NCBI GenBank assembly: GCA_942491735.1
Contig: CALOCN010000010.1
Span: 1 to 19,277 of the forward strand
Length of the DNA stretch: 19,277 nt
DNA from: CALOCN01 sp942491735
GTDB lineage: Bacteria > Eisenbacteria > RBG-16-71-46 > JABDJR01
Reading direction: 5' to 3'
Part shown: positions 15,881 to 19,277 of the stretch, piece by piece
Layout: the number at the start of each line of letters is the position of its first letter
Position numbering within the stretch: the stretch's first letter is position 1
Translations under genes and position numbers: made by a program
Notes under the pieces: generated by a model
Told to the model about the DNA's origin: nothing
What the model saw: the letters and a program-made list of their open reading frames with translations, nothing else
The model's database searches: none

Positions 15881-17387
15881 TCAGGATCCAGTCGATTGGC
15901 ACATGTCCGTCCATCCCTGCTCGCACCCGATGGCGTGGAGCCTGGCCGGGTCCCGTTCCAGGAGGGCCGGCTTGGTGCCCCTGAGCACAATGGGCAGATC
16001 CCTGGTCCATGGGTGGCGCATGGATCAGCGCCGACGCATCGCCCCCCCGGGCCGCGTTGGTGCACGCCGCCGTGAATCCGGACTGACAGCCACGCAGGAA
16101 CGCCTGCCCCGGGTCCCGCCGGGCTTCGGCCAGGATGATGCCGGTCTCGTTGCACGCCCAACCGGACCCATTGTTGCAGTACGTCTCGGTCAGATACGCC
16201 CCGTAGCGGCACGCCCGGTCGCTGCCCGCTTCGCACGCCTGTGTCCAGAACGGCAGGTACTGCCCGGGGTGACGGTCGCCGAGCCCGCCGGTGGTGTAGA
16301 GTGCCGCGAAGACCGCGGCCATGGCGGACCCGAAGGCCAGGTTCCGTCCCATGGGCGCCAGGCGCGCCAGCAGCCGAGCGGGATCGAAGGCCGCCAGGGC
16401 CGTGGACGCTGCGAATCGGTCGATGGCCCGCACCGTCAGGTTCATGAACGGCACCGGCAGGAGCTTGTCGTAGAAGGTCGGCGCACCGACCAACGGCAGC
16501 AGCACGAACAGCACCGTGGTGAGCACGGCGTACAGCATGCCGAACATGATGCGACCCAGTTCGGTGCGAGGCGACGTGGACGGATCCGTGACCAGGAGGA
16601 GCATCCCCAGGAACACCGGCACCGGGATGTGGGCGTCGAGAAACAGGTACGTGCCCGTCACCTGGAAGTAGGCCAGGCTGATGACCATCATGGTGACCAC
16701 CGCCGACAGCGTCATACGCGCCACGCCGAACAGGAACTGTCCGGGCACCGCCGCCAGGAAGAGCAGCAGATACATGTGGGGCGGGTCGAACTGGGTGTTG
16801 GCGATGAGGTCGCCGAAGGTGGTCTCCGACCCCTGCGTGGCGATGAGGTAGATGGAGCCCAGGGCCAACGGGAACGACGACGGGTTGAAGATGTGGGCCG
16901 AGCGCCCGTCGCGCTGCCAGCGGATGAGTTCCTTGGCCAGGAAGCCCACCGCGATCATGACGAACTGCCAGTAGAACCAATCGGGGCGGAACCACAGAAA
17001 CAGGTTGATGCTGAGAATGATGGGGAACGGCCCGAACCCGAAGTTGTACGTGTCCCGGCGCGACCAATTCAGCAACGCGTCGATGGCGTACGCGAAGATC
17101 AGCTGCGCCACGATGAACGGAACGAAGGCCCCCACGATGGGCACGTACCGACCCCACCAGTAGTAGACCATGACCTGGGCGATGGCCTGAACCCAGTGTT
17201 GGGGTTTGGGCGTCCAGGCCAGGGTGAGCGTGCGCCCGGCACTGCGCGCCTTGGTGAACAGGACCACGGCCCAGGCGGCCGCGGCCAGGGCGGCGCCCAT
17301 GAACGACGCGAACATGACCGGCCGGGGTCGCGCGACCACCATGCCGGACAAGGCCAGTGCCACGATGAACGCCCCCGGGAGCGCCAA
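15881..17387 (-). CDS. RnfD/NqrB-like multi-pass membrane protein with Cys-rich Sel1-like C-terminal tail, frameshifted end
   Basis: About ten hydrophobic helices (residues ~1-360) carry RnfD/NqrB-type marks: HIFNPSSFPLALG (codons near 16876-16896) and LLLVTDPSTSPRTELGRI. This superfamily carries electron-transport subunits, and related proteins also occur with enediyne clusters as UnbU. A recognisable covalent-FMN SGAT motif is absent. Residues ~390-470 are soluble and cysteine-rich (QACEAGSDRACRYG, CNNGSGWACNETG, GCQSGFTAACTNA), like disulfide-type Sel1/Hcp repeats. Near 16010 the frame slips: the restored frame reads LRGTKPALLERDPARLHAIG, ends CQSTGS and stops at 15881-15883. The in-frame start is TTG 17387. 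ATG 17433-17435 joined through one shift near 17400 (MNGTTAPVLVPV) is an attractive alternative. No other Rnf or Nqr subunits are nearby, so the electron-transport role is uncertain. Confidence 0.7.
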
Positions 17388-17532
17388 AGCGATACCGGGA
17401 GACAGGGACCAGGACCGGGGCGGTTGTGCCGTTCATCCAGCGGTTCCGTTGGCTTTGGGGAAGGCGTCCGACGGGGCAAAAGTCGGCCGCGGGAGGGCTC
17501 GGCGCCATCCCCCGGAAGCCGACGCAGTGGGT

Positions 17533-18806
17533 TCAGGCCCGACAACTCCGTGAGAGCCCGCACCAGGAGGTCCAGATCGCCCGCGCGGGTGAAGACGTTG
17601 CGGGGCGATGCGGGCACCCTGATCCACCGCCACCGTGAAGATGCGGTACCGATCCCAGAGGGCATCCACCAGGGCGGCCGGCGTCACTCCGTCCACGAGC
17701 ACGTTGGCGATGGCGCACGACTGGTCGTCGCCCAGGGGCGTGTTGATGTGGATGCCCGGCACGTCCTTCACTCGCCCCACCCAGCTGTTCTTCAGGTAGC
17801 GCAGCCGGGCCTCCTTACGGGCGCCCCCGATGCTCTCGTGGAAGCGGATGGCGTCGCGGATGGTCTGGTCCGTCCCCTGGGGGTGGGTGCCGATGTGGTG
17901 GAACTTCTCGATGTCGTCGCCACGGGCGTTCACGTCACCGAAGAGGGGCCACACCTTGGCGATGTGCTCCTTCTTCACGTACAGGAGTCCCGTGCCCAAG
18001 GGGCACCCCAGCCATTTGTGGAGGCTGGAGCCGAGGTAGTCGGCGCCCAGCTCCGGGATCTTCCAGTCCAGGTGCGCGAAGGAGTGGGCCGCGTCCACCA
18101 CCACCTCGATGCCCCGGGCGTGGGCCATGTCGGCCACGGCCCGCACGGGAAGGACCTGCCCCGTGAGGTAGATCATGTGGGAGATCAGGATGTAGCGGGT
18201 GCGCGGGGTGATGGCGTCGGCGTAGGCCCGCACCACTTCGTCCTGCGACGCCGGCATCCACGGCAACTCGATGACCTTGTTCACCGTGCCGAAGCGCAGG
18301 GCCCGTTGCTCCAGAGCCTCCTGCATGGACGGGTACTCCCGGGATCCATAGAGCACCTCCTCGCCCGGCTCCAGGGGGATGCCCTGGAGGACCACGTTGA
18401 GCGCCTCGGTGGTGTTGCGCACGCAGGTGAATTCGTCGGGAGACACGCCGGCGAAGCGGCCGAACGTCTCCTTGAGATCGATGCGGTCCTGAGCCATGAG
18501 ACGGCGCATGTGGAACGACGGGATCTCGTTGATGCGGCGGATGTTGCGGAGTTGAGCCTCCAGAACCGGATCCGCGGCGGGGCTGAAGAAGCCGCTCTCC
18601 AGGTTGATGAAGCCCGCGTCCTGGGTGTACGCGCGCTGGACGACCTCCCAGTACGCTTCGTCGTCGGCCAGCTCCGCCGCTGCCCGGGTCCCGGCGATGC
18701 GGCGCAGGTCGGCGTGGGGCAACGCGGCGGCGGAGAAACGTGGCGTGGCCAGGGCGCCCAGGGTGGCCCCTGCGGCGGCGCGGACGAAGGTGCGGCGGGT
18801 GGTCAT
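17533..18806 (-). CDS. Tat-exported class V aminotransferase-fold protein (isopenicillin N epimerase-like)
   Basis: This PLP fold-type I protein of about 420 residues carries a twin-arginine signal (MTTRRTFVRAAAGATLGALA), so it is exported folded with its cofactor. Class V marks are RNTTEALNVVLQG (130-142), VVVDAAHSFAHLDW with the pyridine-nitrogen Asp238, and SSLHKWLGCPLGTG with the Schiff-base Lys264. The closest known group is isopenicillin N epimerase/cysteine desulfurase-like proteins, which include many Tat-signal members of unknown substrate. ATG 18804-18806 is supported by GGAG eight bases upstream. The C-terminus is frameshifted near 17605: the restored frame reads NVFTRAGDLDLLVRALTEL. 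The true stop is uncertain. TGA 17533-17535 would follow one further slip, and without it the frame runs on into the RnfD-like gene. Confidence 0.87.
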
Positions 18807-18883
18807 GGTGGCGCTCCGGGGTAGTGGCTCCCGGGCAGAGTAGCGCGCGCCGGGGCGCCGGGCCACGGCGCGACGACCGCCGG

Positions 18884-19277
18884 CTACCGTCCCCGGACCA
18901 GCGTGGCCGTGAAGCCCAGCCACGGCCGCCGCCGTTGCTGTACGTGCAAACCACCCAGGATCGCGAGGAGCGGGCCGATGAACGGCGCGTAGAGCGCGTT
19001 GGGCGTCACCAGGACCTCGTAGTGGTTGACGCCCAGGTCCCACCGCGCCTGGACACGCAGCACCGCTTCGCCCTGGGCGTCGTCCACGCCCCTCCACGGG
19101 CCCACGCCGCGGTCCAGCTGGGAGAAGAAATCGAAGGTCCTTCCAGGTTCCACCATGGCCCGTCCGCGGGCCAGCCCCCCCCGATACCGCGCCGGCACCT
19201 TCTCGTCGTCGCCCACCACCACGACGCCGCGCAAGGAGAGGATTCCCCCGAAACGAACGAAGCAGACGCCCTCGTCC
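18884..19277 (-). CDS. Protein of unknown function, 5' end off window
   Basis: This is the last ~130 residues of an open frame that enters from the window edge. The frame is continuous from 19276 (DEGVCFVRFGGILSLRG) through a TTG/Leu at 19234, so the start is outside the window. The visible part is polar (FDFFSQLDRGVGPW, VLRVQARWDLGVNHYEVLVT), followed by one hydrophobic segment, NALYAPFIGPLLAILGG, and a basic end. I do not recognise the family. A membrane-tethered or peripheral protein is the most that can be said. It is co-directional with the class V aminotransferase-fold gene, 77 bases upstream of it. Confidence 0.55.
   Translation of the reverse strand, partial: DEGVCFVRFGGILSLRGVVVVGDDEKVPARYRGGLARGRAMVEPGRTFDFFSQLDRGVGPWRGVDDAQGEAVLRVQARWDLGVNHYEVLVTPNALYAPFIGPLLAILGGLHVQQRRRPWLGFTATLVRGR

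Noticed and set aside
15881..17435. Enediyne biosynthesis cluster suggested by UnbU-like similarity
   Set aside because: No polyketide synthase, UnbV or UnbL gene is in the window. RnfD-like similarity alone does not imply enediyne chemistry.
15684..18824. Very long plus-strand open frame (about 1046 codons), and a similar one at 7320-9434
   Set aside because: Both lie antisense to clearly conserved minus-strand genes. Their translations are Arg/His/Gly/Val-rich, as expected of mirror frames in high-GC DNA, with no recognisable domain.

Overview
The window is high-GC, CpG-rich bacterial DNA from a Gram-negative-type organism. Lipobox signals, twin-arginine signals and a SPOR-domain protein support that. 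The mix of Tat-exported PLP enzymes, several class C beta-lactamase-fold hydrolases and a SPOR protein would fit an uncultured Gemmatimonadota-like lineage, but this is a weak inference with no marker gene behind it. Two technical facts colour everything else. First, about ten unrelated genes carry single-base frameshifts. One can be pinned to a C-run inside a 30-base tandem repeat, so indel-type sequence error is more likely than mass pseudogenisation. Second, positions about 11350-12498 do not belong to the surrounding genome. Most of this block is strongly CpG-depleted and vertebrate-like, and it interrupts two bacterial genes.

Layout. 1-2372 (minus): a glycyl radical enzyme, cut by the window edge, and its radical-SAM activase, coupled through an ATGA overlap. 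2541-6274 (plus): a small membrane/coiled-coil protein, a fold-type I aminotransferase, and a long protein that joins a degenerate MinD/BY-kinase-like domain to a membrane segment and a SPOR domain. 6271-9553 (minus): two secreted serine hydrolases of the class C beta-lactamase family and a short CcmC-like membrane protein. 9728-10513 (plus): a lipoprotein of unknown function. 10525-11350 (minus): the catalytic part of a diguanylate cyclase, followed by the foreign block. 12499-14180 (minus): the N-terminus of DNA-3-methyladenine glycosylase I, a third serine hydrolase overlapping it by ATGA, and a cold-shock protein with its own terminator and a structured leader. 14442-15080 (plus): a SAM-dependent methyltransferase. 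15070-19277 (minus): a Tat-type S51 peptidase, an RnfD-like membrane protein with a cysteine-rich tail, a Tat-exported class V aminotransferase-fold protein, and a partial unknown protein.

How the genes work together. The only clear functional pair is the glycyl radical enzyme with its activase, which implies an oxygen-sensitive, probably amino-acid-derived substrate route. The rest looks like a chromosomal region rich in exported hydrolases, not a defence or biosynthetic island. I found no CRISPR array, rRNA, tRNA, transposase or phage gene. The most unusual items are the pseudo-ATPase/SPOR protein, the terminator-like hairpin in the cold-shock leader, the RnfD-like protein with a Cys-rich tail, and the foreign insert, which is most likely an assembly or contamination artefact.
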